Part shown: in pieces, positions 17,526-25,959 of the stretch
Layout of the letters: every line of letters starts with the position of its first letter
Numbering within the stretch: position 1 is the first letter of the stretch
Source: Geminicoccaceae bacterium
Lineage (GTDB): Bacteria; Pseudomonadota; Alphaproteobacteria; Geminicoccales; Geminicoccaceae
DNA: 64,000 nucleotides
Direction of reading: 5' to 3'
Assembly (NCBI GenBank): GCA_020638465.1
Contig: JACKIM010000001.1
Coordinates: forward strand, 248,001-312,000
The notes under the pieces: model-generated
Told to the model about the DNA's origin: nothing
The model's input: the letters and a program-made list of their open reading frames with translations, nothing else
The model's database searches: none
Program-made: the position numbers and the translations under genes

Positions 17526-17845
17526 CCGCCCCACCCGTTCGCGGTCGCAGGGATATTCGAAACGGCATGAAGAGGACGGTGGTTGACACCGGAGGAATTG
17601 CGCTGCCTGTTGAAAAATGGCTGATTTAATAGACAAATTCACCAAGCCATTTCACCTTCCGCAAAAATCGACATGTAACTTTCCATACCGACAAGCGAAT
17701 ATTGACAACGATTTGAATCAATTTCTTGTTGATAAGATCAACATGAGTTCACTTAATTTTAAAATATGTAATTATTATAGAAATGGTGTAAAAATCGGTT
17801 ATAATGATATTGTTCTGAATTTATTTATATCAGATTACGGAGAGC
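17526..17845. other. AT-rich intergenic leader upstream of a methyltransferase gene
   Basis: From about 17615 to 17845 the base composition falls far below that of the surrounding genes. An 84-residue open frame crosses it (17617-17871), but its composition and lack of a ribosome binding site make it unlikely. A perfect TATAAT at 17800-17805 could be a -10 element, though with a weak -35. A dyad occurs at 17728-17742. This looks like a long regulatory leader or a small patch of foreign DNA. Confidence 0.5.
17728..17742. promoter_or_regulatory. GTTGAT-AAG-ATCAAC inverted repeat
   Basis: A perfect 6-bp inverted repeat with a 3-base spacer lies about 105 bases before the methyltransferase start. 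The half-sites TTGAT and ATCAA are those of FNR/FixK boxes, but the spacer is 3 rather than the standard 4, so it may be another regulator's site. Confidence 0.4.
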
Positions 17846-18604
17846 GTGGAATTGGCTCAGGAACGTTATGACGATGGCCGTATCGAGCGGGAGCGCGACT
17901 TTCATAACGAACGCTACCAGAACGAAGTTCGTGGCGGTGTGTGGAAGTTCTACCGGGCCATTGACGACTGCATGGACGACCATCGCCAGGCCGTGAAGGA
18001 AGCCAGTCGCGGAAGGGATGTCCTTGAATATGGGTGCGGCAGGGGTACGAAGTCCCTTGAGCTGGCGCCTATCTGCAAGTCGATCGTCGGCATCGACATT
18101 TCCGATGTGGCCGCCGGCAACGCCAATGAAGAGGCCGCTCGGCGCGGACTCGGCAATGCCCATTTCATGGCGATGAATGCCGAAGAGATGAATTTCCCCG
18201 ATGGCTCCTTCGACATCGTGTTCGGCTCCGCCATCATCCATCACCTGGACATCTCGCGCGCCTATGCCGAGATTGCCCGGGTCCTGCGTCCCGGCGGTCA
18301 GGCCATCTTCGTCGAGCCCCTCGGCCACAACCTGGCCATCAACTCCTTCCGCAACAGGACACCGGCCCTGCGCACGCCCGATGAACACCCCCTGCTTCGC
18401 CCCGACATCGAACTGGCACGGCAGTATTTTCGGGACATTGATCTCAAGTTCTATGGATTGACGAACCTCGCATCGGCGTTCGTCCATGATACGCCGCTTT
18501 TCCGCCCGGCATTGGCAGCACTTGGTGCGGTCGATCAGATATTGTTCACGATCCCGCCCCTGCGCTGGCAGGCCTGGTACGTGCTGATCCGCCTCTCCCG
18601 CTGA
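17846..18604 (+). CDS. Class I SAM-dependent methyltransferase
   Basis: The product is a 252-residue methyltransferase of the Methyltransf_11 type. DVLEYGCGRGTKSLELAP (residues about 52-69) is motif I, FPDGSFDIVFGSAIIHHL is motif IV, and RVLRPGGQAIFVEPLGHN is the post-motif strand. Such proteins methylate quinones, lipids or small metabolites; the substrate is not evident. The start is GTG 17846 behind ACGGAGAG, with TTG 17852 as an alternative. It stands alone behind an unusually AT-rich leader that carries a dyad, so it may be tightly regulated. Base use inside the gene is a little less GC-biased than its neighbours. Confidence 0.85.
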   Translation: MELAQERYDDGRIERERDFHNERYQNEVRGGVWKFYRAIDDCMDDHRQAVKEASRGRDVLEYGCGRGTKSLELAPICKSIVGIDISDVAAGNANEEAARRGLGNAHFMAMNAEEMNFPDGSFDIVFGSAIIHHLDISRAYAEIARVLRPGGQAIFVEPLGHNLAINSFRNRTPALRTPDEHPLLRPDIELARQYFRDIDLKFYGLTNLASAFVHDTPLFRPALAALGAVDQILFTIPPLRWQAWYVLIRLSR

Positions 18605-18786
18605 TCGGAACTTTCTCCCTTGCGCCATGGCCGCAAAAGCGAAATGCTGCCTTGATGTTCCCGCACCGGTTTGCAGATCAATAACGATTCCTGTATGGGT
18701 TTTTTCTGGGCCATGCGGCATGGTCGGACGCGATCGGGCGCCACGCGATCGACGAACCCGTTCAGGAATTCAAGGAAAACCGGTAG

Positions 18787-19101
18787 ATGAAGTACGCCAT
18801 CCTCGCCCTCGCCCTGCTGCCCATGATGGTGGCGGGCTGCACGCAACGTTCCACGCTCGGAAATGCCATCAGCAGCGAGGGGGCCGCCATTGCCGCCATC
18901 GGCGACAAGTGGAGTTCCGGCGACGACCTGATCGAAATGGGCAACGGGCAGATCAAGGATGGCAACGAGATGATCGAGGATGGACGCGACCTCATCCAGC
19001 GCGGCGAGGACAACATCGTGCTCGGCAAGAAGATGAAGCAGGAAGCCGAGAACGACTATCAGGCCCGCACGGGCAAACCATTGCCCACGCCCGAGGAGTG
19101 A
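18787..19101 (+). CDS. Small lipoprotein with glycine heptad repeats
   Basis: This 104-residue protein starts with a lipoprotein signal whose lipobox is MVAGC (Cys18), so it should be lipid-anchored. Glycines occur exactly every seven residues at 45, 52, 59, 66, 73 and 80, and an isoleucine sits four residues after each of the first five. This GxxxIxx pattern resembles the xxxLxxG heptad-repeat class found in various surface proteins. It should form a regular helical or coiled-coil rod. No catalytic residues are visible and I do not recognise a named family. It is followed by a convergent metallo-hydrolase gene. Confidence 0.8.
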   Translation: MKYAILALALLPMMVAGCTQRSTLGNAISSEGAAIAAIGDKWSSGDDLIEMGNGQIKDGNEMIEDGRDLIQRGEDNIVLGKKMKQEAENDYQARTGKPLPTPEE

Positions 19102-19125
19102 TTACCCCGGGCGCGGGCGAGTGCT

Positions 19126-19818
19126 TCAGACCTCGATGGACCCGCCCGGTTCGAGGATTTCGACACGGCCGCGCGTGACCTTGTCGCGGAAGACCCTCGG
19201 ATCGCCGGTCAGCAGGTCGAAGGTACCCCAGTGAACCGGAATGGCAACGTCGAGATCGAGGAACTCGTTGCAGGCGATGGCGGCCTGTTCCGGTCCCATG
19301 GTGAAGCGATCCCCCACGGGGAGAAATCCGACCTTGGGCTGGTAAAGCCGCTGGACAAGCGCCATGTCGGAGAACAGGCATGTGTCGCCCGCATGGTAGA
19401 TGCTGTGCCCGCCCGTGCGGATGACAAAGCCCGCCGGGTCGCCCATGGTGACGGGCTTGCCGTCTTCCATGATGGCCGAACTGTGGAATGCCGGAACCAT
19501 CGAATAGAGGACCCCGCCGTCATCCACGGTGCCCCCGGTATTCATCGGCTGGAACTTTTCCACCCCCTTGCCATTGAGATACATGCAGATTTCGAACTGG
19601 GCGACCAGCACGGCATCGAATGCCCTGGCCAGTCGCACGGCATCCTCGCCCATGTGGTCGCTGTGTCCATGGGTGAGGACGATGGCATCCAGCCGGTCGA
19701 GTCCCTTTTCCCAGTCCTGCGGAAATTTCGGATTCCCGGTGAAGAACGGGTCGATCAGGATCGAGCGTTCTTCGGTACGCAGATGTACGGCGGAATGGCC
19801 GAGCCAGGTGATGTTCAT
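19126..19818 (-). CDS. Metal-dependent hydrolase, UPF0173/beta-lactamase fold
   Basis: This 230-residue protein of the metallo-beta-lactamase superfamily is of the UPF0173 (YtkL) type. VLTHGHSDHMGEDAV carries the HxHxDH metal motif. YHAGDTCLFSDM supplies the bridging Asp and IPVHWGTFDLL the last His. The real start is ATG 19818, giving MNITWLGHSAVHL; the open frame beyond it is the overlapping HAD gene in another phase. The start overlaps the HAD stop by 4 bases, so the pair is translationally coupled. The substrate of this family is not established. Confidence 0.92.
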   Translation of the reverse strand: MNITWLGHSAVHLRTEERSILIDPFFTGNPKFPQDWEKGLDRLDAIVLTHGHSDHMGEDAVRLARAFDAVLVAQFEICMYLNGKGVEKFQPMNTGGTVDDGGVLYSMVPAFHSSAIMEDGKPVTMGDPAGFVIRTGGHSIYHAGDTCLFSDMALVQRLYQPKVGFLPVGDRFTMGPEQAAIACNEFLDLDVAIPVHWGTFDLLTGDPRVFRDKVTRGRVEILEPGGSIEV

Positions 19819-20483
19819 GCGTTCAAATCCTCCATGAGCCTGATGAGTCCGTCGGCATCGGTGGCAACATGATGGGCACCGGCCGCACGCAGTTTCGGCG
19901 CGTGAACGGCATGGTCGACATGACTTCCGGCAGTGAAACCCACAACCGTCATGCCGGCGGCCACGCCGGCCGTCACGCCGGCGATGCTGTCCTCTACGAC
20001 CATGCACCGGCCGGGCTCGGCCCCCATGGTCCGGGCAGCGTAAAGGAAAAGATCCGGCGCGGGCTTGCCATTCTCCACCATCGTACTGGAAAACAGGTTC
20101 GGTTGCAGCCGTTCATGGAGACCGCAGAGCTCCAGCGAGCGGCGGATGCGTTCGGGATGGCTCGACGAGGCCACGCAGACGGGACCGCGCGTGCGGGCCA
20201 GGACCCTTTCGATACCCGTCACGGGTTCGAGCTCGCCCTCGTAGGCTTCCAGCGTCCGCTGCCGGATATGGTCGCGGAAGCCCTCGGGCAGCTTGCGACC
20301 GAAGCGGGCCTCGACATCCTTGAACATCGTCGTCACGCTCGTGCCGAGATAGCGTTCGCAGACGGTCCGCTCGTCGATGGGAAAGCCCGCCTCCGTCAGG
20401 CAGGCCGCACCGGCACGGCAACTGATGAGCTCGCTGTCGACGAGCACGCCGTCCATGTCGAAGATCACGAGGTCGATGGCCAC
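19815..20483 (-). CDS. HAD-superfamily phosphatase/phosphomutase-like hydrolase
   Basis: This 222-residue enzyme has the HAD motif I DMDGVLVDSE (nucleophile Asp first), motif II in VCVASSS, motif III Lys in ENGKPAPDLFLYAA and motif IV in CMVVEDSIAGVTAGVAAGM. The helical cap fits the beta-phosphoglucomutase/phosphoglycolate phosphatase subgroup. GTG 20483 is chosen because AGGGGAG lies just upstream; an earlier in-frame ATG at 20513 lacks such a site. It is coupled to the UPF0173 hydrolase downstream. Likely a small sugar-phosphate phosphatase; the substrate cannot be read from the sequence. Confidence 0.9.
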   Translation of the reverse strand: MAIDLVIFDMDGVLVDSELISCRAGAACLTEAGFPIDERTVCERYLGTSVTTMFKDVEARFGRKLPEGFRDHIRQRTLEAYEGELEPVTGIERVLARTRGPVCVASSSHPERIRRSLELCGLHERLQPNLFSSTMVENGKPAPDLFLYAARTMGAEPGRCMVVEDSIAGVTAGVAAGMTVVGFTAGSHVDHAVHAPKLRAAGAHHVATDADGLIRLMEDLNA

Positions 20484-20561
20484 TACTCCCCTGCCGGTTC
20501 GAACACGATGCAAGCGTCAGGAACCTAGCAGCGTGCCGGACAAATGCCGACAGCTAGATGT

Positions 20562-21431
20562 TCACCGGGTCGTGCTTCCGCTTGCCGGCCCGCCGGTTCC
20601 TCCAGAACCCCATTCTTCCAGGAGCGCCGCAAGCCCTTCCCGATAGGTCGGATAGCGCAGTTGTACCCCCAGTTCATCGCGGATCCGCGAGGCCCGGACC
20701 TTCCGGCTGTCAGCGTAGAACGTGCGGGCCATCGCGGGAAGATCCGCCGTTTCGTAGGCCTGCTCGGGCGGTGGCTCGACACCCATCAGGCCCGCTGCAT
20801 GAGCCACCACATCCTGCGGCGGTGCGGGCTCCTCATCGCAGACATTGTAGATGCGGCCGGGATCCGGTGACGCGATGCTCGCCAGCAGCACGGCCACGAT
20901 GTCATCGACATGGATGCGCGAGAAGAGCTGCCCCGGCTTGACGATCCGCCGTGCCGTACCGTTCCTCAGATTGACGAAGGCGTTGCGCCCCGGACCGTAG
21001 ATGCCGGCCAGGCGGAAGATGTGGACCGGCAGGCCGCTGTCGAGCCAGGCCCGTTCGGCACGCTCGCGTCGCCGGGCGCGGTCGAGCGTGGGCATCGTCG
21101 CGCTGTCCTCGTCCACCCATTCACCGCCCCGATCTCCGTAGACCGCGGTGGTGCCCAGATAGCCGATCCAGCGCAGTTCCGGCATGGCATGCAGCTCGCG
21201 CCGGTGTATATCGAGAAGAATGTCGCCCGTGCCGTCGGGCGGGATCGACGTGAGGACATGCGTGATGCCGTCGAAATCCGCTGTTTGCAGCGGATGTTCG
21301 CGGGAAAAGCGCCTCGTGCCGTCGCGTCCGTCGCGCGTGGTGCCGGCAACGCTCCACCCTTGCCCGCCCAGCGCCGCGGCAAGTCGACGCGCCGTGTAGC
21401 CATGGCCCGCGCACAGGAGTCTTCCGGTCAT
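20562..21431 (-). CDS. NAD(P)-dependent epimerase/SDR-family protein (YeeZ-like)
   Basis: This 289-residue extended short-chain dehydrogenase begins with a nucleotide-binding stretch MTGRLLCAGHGYTARRLAAA, where the family GxxGxxG reads GHGYTA. YLGTTAVYGDRGGEWVDE holds the Tyr region, although the YxxxK pair of classical SDRs is not obvious. FRLAGIYGPGRN, FSRIHVDDIVAVLLASI and YNVCDEEPAP are typical of YeeZ-type epimerases. ATG 21431 is preferred because GAGGAG lies 8 bases upstream and the start overlaps the queG stop as ATGA. The GST-queG-SDR order is common in alphaproteobacteria. Function unknown. Confidence 0.88.
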   Translation of the reverse strand: MTGRLLCAGHGYTARRLAAALGGQGWSVAGTTRDGRDGTRRFSREHPLQTADFDGITHVLTSIPPDGTGDILLDIHRRELHAMPELRWIGYLGTTAVYGDRGGEWVDEDSATMPTLDRARRRERAERAWLDSGLPVHIFRLAGIYGPGRNAFVNLRNGTARRIVKPGQLFSRIHVDDIVAVLLASIASPDPGRIYNVCDEEPAPPQDVVAHAAGLMGVEPPPEQAYETADLPAMARTFYADSRKVRASRIRDELGVQLRYPTYREGLAALLEEWGSGGTGGPASGSTTR

Positions 21432-22558
21432 GCCGTCCACTCCTCGATCACCTGTCCGTCCTCCTCGTCACGCGGCCTCGCCCGATCGTCACCGCCGAGC
21501 CGCCGCCACGCCCACACGGCAGCGCCGCGGAGCACCGGATCCGGGTCGCACAGATGCGGTTTCACCGATGAGGCCAGCTTGTTGTCACCACTGTTACCGA
21601 TTGCAACCATCACGTTACGAAGGAAACGTGCGCGACCGATGCGCTTGATCGGCGACCCTGAAAAGAAGTTACGAAATGCGCCATCGTCCAGTTCGGCCAG
21701 GCGGGCAAGGGCTGGCGATGCAAGTTCCTCACGCGCCCGCAGTTTCACCTCGCCGGCTGTTCGGGCGAACTTGTTCCACGGGCAGACCGCAAGGCAGTCG
21801 TCACAACCGTAGATGCGATTGCCCAGCAGCGGCCGGAGATCGCGGGGAATGGGCCCCTTGTGCTCGATGGTGAGATAGGAAATGCAGCGCCGGGCATCGA
21901 GTCTGTAGGGGGCAATGAAGGCGCGGGTGGGGCAAATGTCGAGGCAACGGCTGCAACGGCCACAACGGTCCTTCTCGGGATTGTCCGCGGGAAGACGGGC
22001 GGCCGTGAGGATTTCGCCCAGGAAGAACCAGCTGCCCATGTCGCGTGACACGAGGTTGCTGTGCTTGCCCTGCCAGCCCATGCCGGCCTGCTGCGCCAGC
22101 GGCTTTTCCAGCAGTGGTGCCGTATCGACGAATACCTTCACCTCGGAGTCCGTTACCCGGTGCACCCATGAGGCCAGTTGCTTCAGGCGACCCTTGAGCA
22201 CATCGTGATAGTCGCGATTGCGGGCATAGACGGAAATGTTGCCATTCGACCGTCGTTGCAGGTTGTCCAGCGGATCGTCCTCGGGACCGTAATTCAGGGC
22301 CACGATGATCGCCGAACGCGCCTGCGGCCACATGCCCTGCGGTTGCTCGCGGCGGTGCGGTTCGCGGGAAAGCCAGTCCATGTCGCCATGCAGGCCGGCG
22401 CGAATGAAGTCGCGGTAGGCAGCACTGCGGGCATCCGGGACACGGGCATCGGCAATCCTCACGAAATCCAGCCCCAGGCCGCGTGCGCGTGCATCCAGGT
22501 GGCGCCTGAAACTTTCTTCGGGAAAACGTGACAAACTTTCAGAAGTCGAGATCGGCAT
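21428..22558 (-). CDS. queG: Epoxyqueuosine reductase QueG
   Basis: QueG reduces epoxyqueuosine to queuosine in tRNA (wobble position of Asn, Asp, His and Tyr tRNAs) using cobalamin and two 4Fe-4S clusters. The cluster motifs are CGRCSRCLDICP and CDDCLAVCP. LNYGPEDDP, VDTAPLLEKPLAQQAGMGWQGK and SWFFLGEI are family signatures, with the Asp of VDTAPL as the catalytic acid. The C-terminal part contains a HEAT-like stretch (NVMVAIGNSG, DPDPVLRGAAVWA). ATG 22558 gives 376 residues and overlaps the end of the GST gene by 20 bases; the longer frame upstream is GST sequence in another phase. Confidence 0.95.
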   Translation of the reverse strand: MPISTSESLSRFPEESFRRHLDARARGLGLDFVRIADARVPDARSAAYRDFIRAGLHGDMDWLSREPHRREQPQGMWPQARSAIIVALNYGPEDDPLDNLQRRSNGNISVYARNRDYHDVLKGRLKQLASWVHRVTDSEVKVFVDTAPLLEKPLAQQAGMGWQGKHSNLVSRDMGSWFFLGEILTAARLPADNPEKDRCGRCSRCLDICPTRAFIAPYRLDARRCISYLTIEHKGPIPRDLRPLLGNRIYGCDDCLAVCPWNKFARTAGEVKLRAREELASPALARLAELDDGAFRNFFSGSPIKRIGRARFLRNVMVAIGNSGDNKLASSVKPHLCDPDPVLRGAAVWAWRRLGGDDRARPRDEEDGQVIEEWTA

Positions 22559-23204
22559 AGTGATCGGGCGGCTTGAAGCTGACAACGCGATCGGCAAGCA
22601 ATGTCCGGAAACTCGGGCGTGACTTGATCTTGGCATACCAGTCACGGGTGGCGGGAAAGTCCTTCCATGGCACATCTCCCAGATAGTCGAGCACCGACAG
22701 ATGGGCCGCGGCAGCAAGATCGGCCATGCTCAGGACATCGCCGCCGAGCCAGCGCCGATCCTCATACAGATGGGCGATGTACCCCATGTGACCGCGGATG
22801 TTGGCCGCGCCGGCCCGCATGGCTTCAGAATTGGGCGTCCCGACCCGTCGCAGCTGCTTGAGCAGCCGCTCGCCGAACAGCAGGTCGGTGACCTCGCGGC
22901 GGAACTTGACGTCGAACCAGGCCACCAGACGCCGGATTTCCGCCCGCTGTTCCAGGCTTCCGCCCAGCAACGTGGTCTGCGGATAGGCCTCCTCCAGGTA
23001 GTCGGCAATGGCCTGACTGTCGACAATCGTCAGGTCGTCATCGACGAGAACGGGTACCTCGCAGGCATGGTTCAGTGCGATGAACGAGTCCTCGCGCTTC
23101 CACGGCTCGATATCGATGGACTCCGCAACGAGGCCCTTTTCACTCAATGCCAGGCGGATCTTTCGCGAGAACGGACAAAGGGGGTGCTGATAAAGGGTGA
23201 GCAT
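22539..23204 (-). CDS. Glutathione S-transferase
   Basis: This 221-residue cytosolic GST has an N-terminal thioredoxin-like domain (MLTLYQHPLCPFSRKIRLAL) with CPFS in the active-site position. The glutathione-binding EVPVLVDDD and DSQAIADYLEE segments follow. The all-helical C-terminal domain ends with the conserved LSMADLAAAAHLSVLDYLG helix. ATG 23204 gives the standard N-terminus. It heads the reverse-strand group with queG and the SDR. The role is unknown; it is usually syntenic with queG in alphaproteobacteria. Confidence 0.92.
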   Translation of the reverse strand: MLTLYQHPLCPFSRKIRLALSEKGLVAESIDIEPWKREDSFIALNHACEVPVLVDDDLTIVDSQAIADYLEEAYPQTTLLGGSLEQRAEIRRLVAWFDVKFRREVTDLLFGERLLKQLRRVGTPNSEAMRAGAANIRGHMGYIAHLYEDRRWLGGDVLSMADLAAAAHLSVLDYLGDVPWKDFPATRDWYAKIKSRPSFRTLLADRVVSFKPPDHYADLDF

Positions 23205-23828
23205 GGCGGTTCCGTGCAATGCCTGGCATGGGTTCCTTAAAAGCCCAGCCACGCCCGCGCTTCAAGCCCCATGGACATGCCCTCCCGAAAGTCGAATGAA
23301 AATCTGCGAACGGGGAACGGGCAATCCCTTTTCGGACACGGAAGACACATATGAGTGAGGCTTTTGAAACACATTGAAAAGGAGGCCAGTACGAACCACT
23401 GGAAACCAATTTTCTTCCAATTGTGCGTTTCTCCATGAATTTCCCTCCATGCAAGAAGCTTTGCGACTTTCTTACATGTGTCAGAACGTTACGAAGGTTG
23501 AATTGGTATTTCGATTGGTACGCTTGACTGGCATGGGAATCCCTTCGAGCATGCCTGTAATTGTCTCGATTTTCCCTAAAAAACACGGGATTCCGCCCTT
23601 TCCCGCAACCGATATTTCTTTATTTTTCCGTTTGTTACATGCCCCCGAAAGCACTCATGACGAACGTCACCTTCACTGTGGGATATTGATCACACGTGGA
23701 GGAAACCCGGAAAATGATACCTCTGGCACGCCAACTTGCAGAATTGTGTTGCACATCAACCACTGGTTGAAATATAAGATCGTCAGGCGTCTGCCACATA
23801 ATCGACATGACCTGATGAGGGAATAATC
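23205..23828. other. Intergenic region between GST and radC
   Basis: These 624 bases separate two divergent genes. The stretch 23280-23770 is clearly poorer in GC than the genes around it. A 150-residue frame (23374-23826) runs through it, but it has no recognisable domain, a poor start and unusual composition, so I do not call it. A good promoter for radC lies at its right end. Confidence 0.5.
23749..23778 (+). promoter_or_regulatory. Candidate sigma-70 promoter of radC
   Basis: TTGCAC (23749-23754) and TATAAG (23773-23778) are separated by 18 bases. The start would lie near 23785, about 45 bases before the radC ATG. GAGG precedes the ATG. Confidence 0.6.
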
Positions 23829-24656
23829 ATGCTCCTGACGGATGGAGTCGAGATCGGAATGACTGCCCTTCAGGCCGATGGCTGGAGCGGCCTCGCGACC
23901 GCACGGACAGGTCTGAAAGAGGAGAATTCCATCCATGCCTTCGTCCGGCAGGACACGGCCGAAGCCGGCCGCCACGGCGACTGGAGTCACTGGCGCAACC
24001 TGCGCCGGCGCTTCAACCGCGAGGGCGAGGAGGCGATCGGCGAACAGGAAGTCCTCGAGGTCCTGCTCGCGCTGGCAACCGGCAATACCGAAAGCCAGCA
24101 GGATCTCGCGGCCGGCCTCCTGTCGCGTTTCGGCGATCTGGCAAGCGTGCTCGGCGCCAGCCCGCGTCTCCTGAGCGAAGCCATGGGTCAGACCCGGCGC
24201 TCCGGCTACTGCATCACGGCGATGCTCAAGGTCGTCCACGCCGCGGCCGTCAAGGTCATGCGCCGCGAGATCATCGAACGTCCGGTCATGAGCTCCTATG
24301 AAAGCGTGGTCTGCTATTGCCAGGCACTGATGGCCGACCAGCCGCAGGAGCAGTTCCGCATCCTCTTCCTCAACAAGAAGAACATCCTGATCACCGACGA
24401 GATCCATGGCCGGGGCACCGTCGATCACGTTCCGCTCTATCCCCGCGAGGTCGCGAGGCGCGCGCTCGAACTCGGCGCGAGCGCCGTCATCATGGTCCAC
24501 AACCATCCAAGCGGCGATCCCTCGCCTTCGGCCGCCGACATCGACATGACCCGCAAGGTCATCGATGCGCTCAAGCTCTTCGAGATCATCGTCCATGATC
24601 ACATCATCGTCGGCGCGGGCCGGCATCTGAGCTTCCGCTCGCGCGGCCTCCTTTGA
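23829..24656 (+). CDS. radC: RadC family JAB-domain protein
   Basis: This 275-residue protein has the helix-hairpin-helix region of RadC (EQEVLEVLLALATG, LAAGLLSRFGDLASVLGAS) followed by a JAB/MPN metal domain. The metal motif is VHNHPSGDPSPSAADID. The final AGRHLSFRSRGLL is a typical end. Despite the name, RadC proteins are not established DNA repair enzymes, and their activity remains unclear. The N-terminal 55 residues are less conserved. It is transcribed alone from the promoter at 23749-23778. Confidence 0.92.
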   Translation: MLLTDGVEIGMTALQADGWSGLATARTGLKEENSIHAFVRQDTAEAGRHGDWSHWRNLRRRFNREGEEAIGEQEVLEVLLALATGNTESQQDLAAGLLSRFGDLASVLGASPRLLSEAMGQTRRSGYCITAMLKVVHAAAVKVMRREIIERPVMSSYESVVCYCQALMADQPQEQFRILFLNKKNILITDEIHGRGTVDHVPLYPREVARRALELGASAVIMVHNHPSGDPSPSAADIDMTRKVIDALKLFEIIVHDHIIVGAGRHLSFRSRGLL

Positions 24657-24679
24657 AGGATCCGCACACCGCGTTCGGA

Positions 24680-24706
24680 CGGGGAATGTTCCCCGCCTTC
24701 TTGACA
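24680..24706 (+). promoter_or_regulatory. GGGGAATGTTCCCC palindrome next to a TTGACA box
   Basis: A perfect palindromic stem, CGGGGAA-TG-TTCCCCG, occupies 24680-24695, and a consensus -35 TTGACA lies at 24701-24706. It is 24 bases after the radC stop and 50 bases before the CoA-transferase start. It may be an operator for the CoA-transferase/lyase operon, or the radC terminator, though no T run follows. The -10 is not clear. Confidence 0.4.
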
Positions 24707-24756
24707 ATCGCCCCGACTATCGGCCATCGCCTGATCGACTCGCAAGGGAGGGGTGA

Positions 24757-25959
24757 ATGGCTGCGCTGCTCGAGGGCATCCGCGTACTCGATCTGACCAA
24801 TGTGCTCGCCGGGCCGTTCTGCTGTTACCAGCTGGGGCAGCTGGGTGCCGAAGTGGTCAAGGTCGAGGTTCCGGGGACCGGCGACCTCGCCCGCCAGCTG
24901 GGAGCCGATCCGCAACTCAATGCCGGCCTCATGGGCGCTTCCTTTCTCGCGCAGAACGCAGGCAAGCGCTCGATGACCCTCAATCTCAAGCATCCGGACG
25001 GACGGGCAGCCTTCGAAAAGCTCGTGGCCACCGCCGATGTCCTGGTGGAGAATTTCCGGCCGGGAGTCATGCGGCGCCTCGGTCTCGATGCGGCCCATCT
25101 GCGAACCATCCGCCCGCAACTGGTCTATTGTGCCATCTCCGGCTTCGGTCAGGACGGGCCCCTGTCCGGCAATCCTGCCTACGACCAGATCATTCAGGGC
25201 ATGGCCGGGGTCATGAGCGTCACCGGCGACCGGACCAGCGCGCCGCTTCGGGTGGGCTATCCGGTGGCCGACACCATGGGCGGCATCACCGCCGCCTTCG
25301 CGATTGCCGCGGCACTGGTCCGCGCCCGGTCCACGGGCGAAGGCGAAACCATCGACGTCTCGATGCTGGAAAGCACCCTGGTGGCCATGGGCTGGGCCGT
25401 TTCCAACTGGCTCATCGCCGGGCGGGAAGCCTCGCCCCTGGGCAACGAGAACATGACCGCAGCGCCGTCGGGCACTTTCCGCACCGGCGAGGGACTTCTC
25501 AATATCGCCGCCAATCGCCAGCAGCAGTTCGAATCCCTGTGCCGGCTCATCGACCGGCCCGAACTGATCGATCATCCGGACTATGCGGACCGCGAGGACC
25601 GGAAGCGCAACCGGGATGCCCTGCGTGGTGAGATCGAACGGGGGCTCGGCAGCCGAACCGCCGCACAATGGTCGACGATCCTCAACGAGGCGGGTGTGCC
25701 GGCCGGGGAAGTCCTGTCGGTGCGGCAGATCCTCGACCATCCACAGGTGGAAACACGCGAACTGATCCGCCGGTTCGACAAGGTTCCCGGTGTGGATCGC
25801 GACATCTCCGTCGTCCGCGCGGGCTTTCGCCTGGCCTCCGGCGACCCGGCCCCGGCCACCCCTCCCCCGGGGCTGGGTGCGGACACCGACGCCATTCTGG
25901 CCGAACTGGGCCTGACGTCCGACGAGATCGATGCGATGCGCAGGGAGAAGGTCATATGA
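24757..25959 (+). CDS. CaiB/BaiF (family III) CoA-transferase
   Basis: This 400-residue enzyme moves CoA between carboxylic acids. IRVLDLTNVLAGPFCCYQLGQ is the family start. The catalytic Asp is Asp143 in NPAYDQIIQGMAG, and ENFRPGVMRRLGLD is another signature. ATG 24757 follows GGGAGGGG. It overlaps the next gene, a citryl-CoA-lyase-like protein, as ATGA, and the TctCBA tricarboxylate transporter follows. The set suggests that the enzyme activates an imported tricarboxylate to its CoA ester, which the lyase then cleaves. The donor and acceptor are inferred from context only. Confidence 0.92.
   Translation: MAALLEGIRVLDLTNVLAGPFCCYQLGQLGAEVVKVEVPGTGDLARQLGADPQLNAGLMGASFLAQNAGKRSMTLNLKHPDGRAAFEKLVATADVLVENFRPGVMRRLGLDAAHLRTIRPQLVYCAISGFGQDGPLSGNPAYDQIIQGMAGVMSVTGDRTSAPLRVGYPVADTMGGITAAFAIAAALVRARSTGEGETIDVSMLESTLVAMGWAVSNWLIAGREASPLGNENMTAAPSGTFRTGEGLLNIAANRQQQFESLCRLIDRPELIDHPDYADREDRKRNRDALRGEIERGLGSRTAAQWSTILNEAGVPAGEVLSVRQILDHPQVETRELIRRFDKVPGVDRDISVVRAGFRLASGDPAPATPPPGLGADTDAILAELGLTSDEIDAMRREKVI

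Noticed and set aside
17617..17871. 84-residue AT-rich open frame before the methyltransferase
   Set aside because: It runs into the methyltransferase start, lacks a ribosome binding site and resembles no protein; treated as leader DNA.
23374..23826. 150-residue open frame between GST and radC
   Set aside because: No domain, no ribosome binding site, atypical composition, and it overlaps the radC promoter; most likely non-coding.
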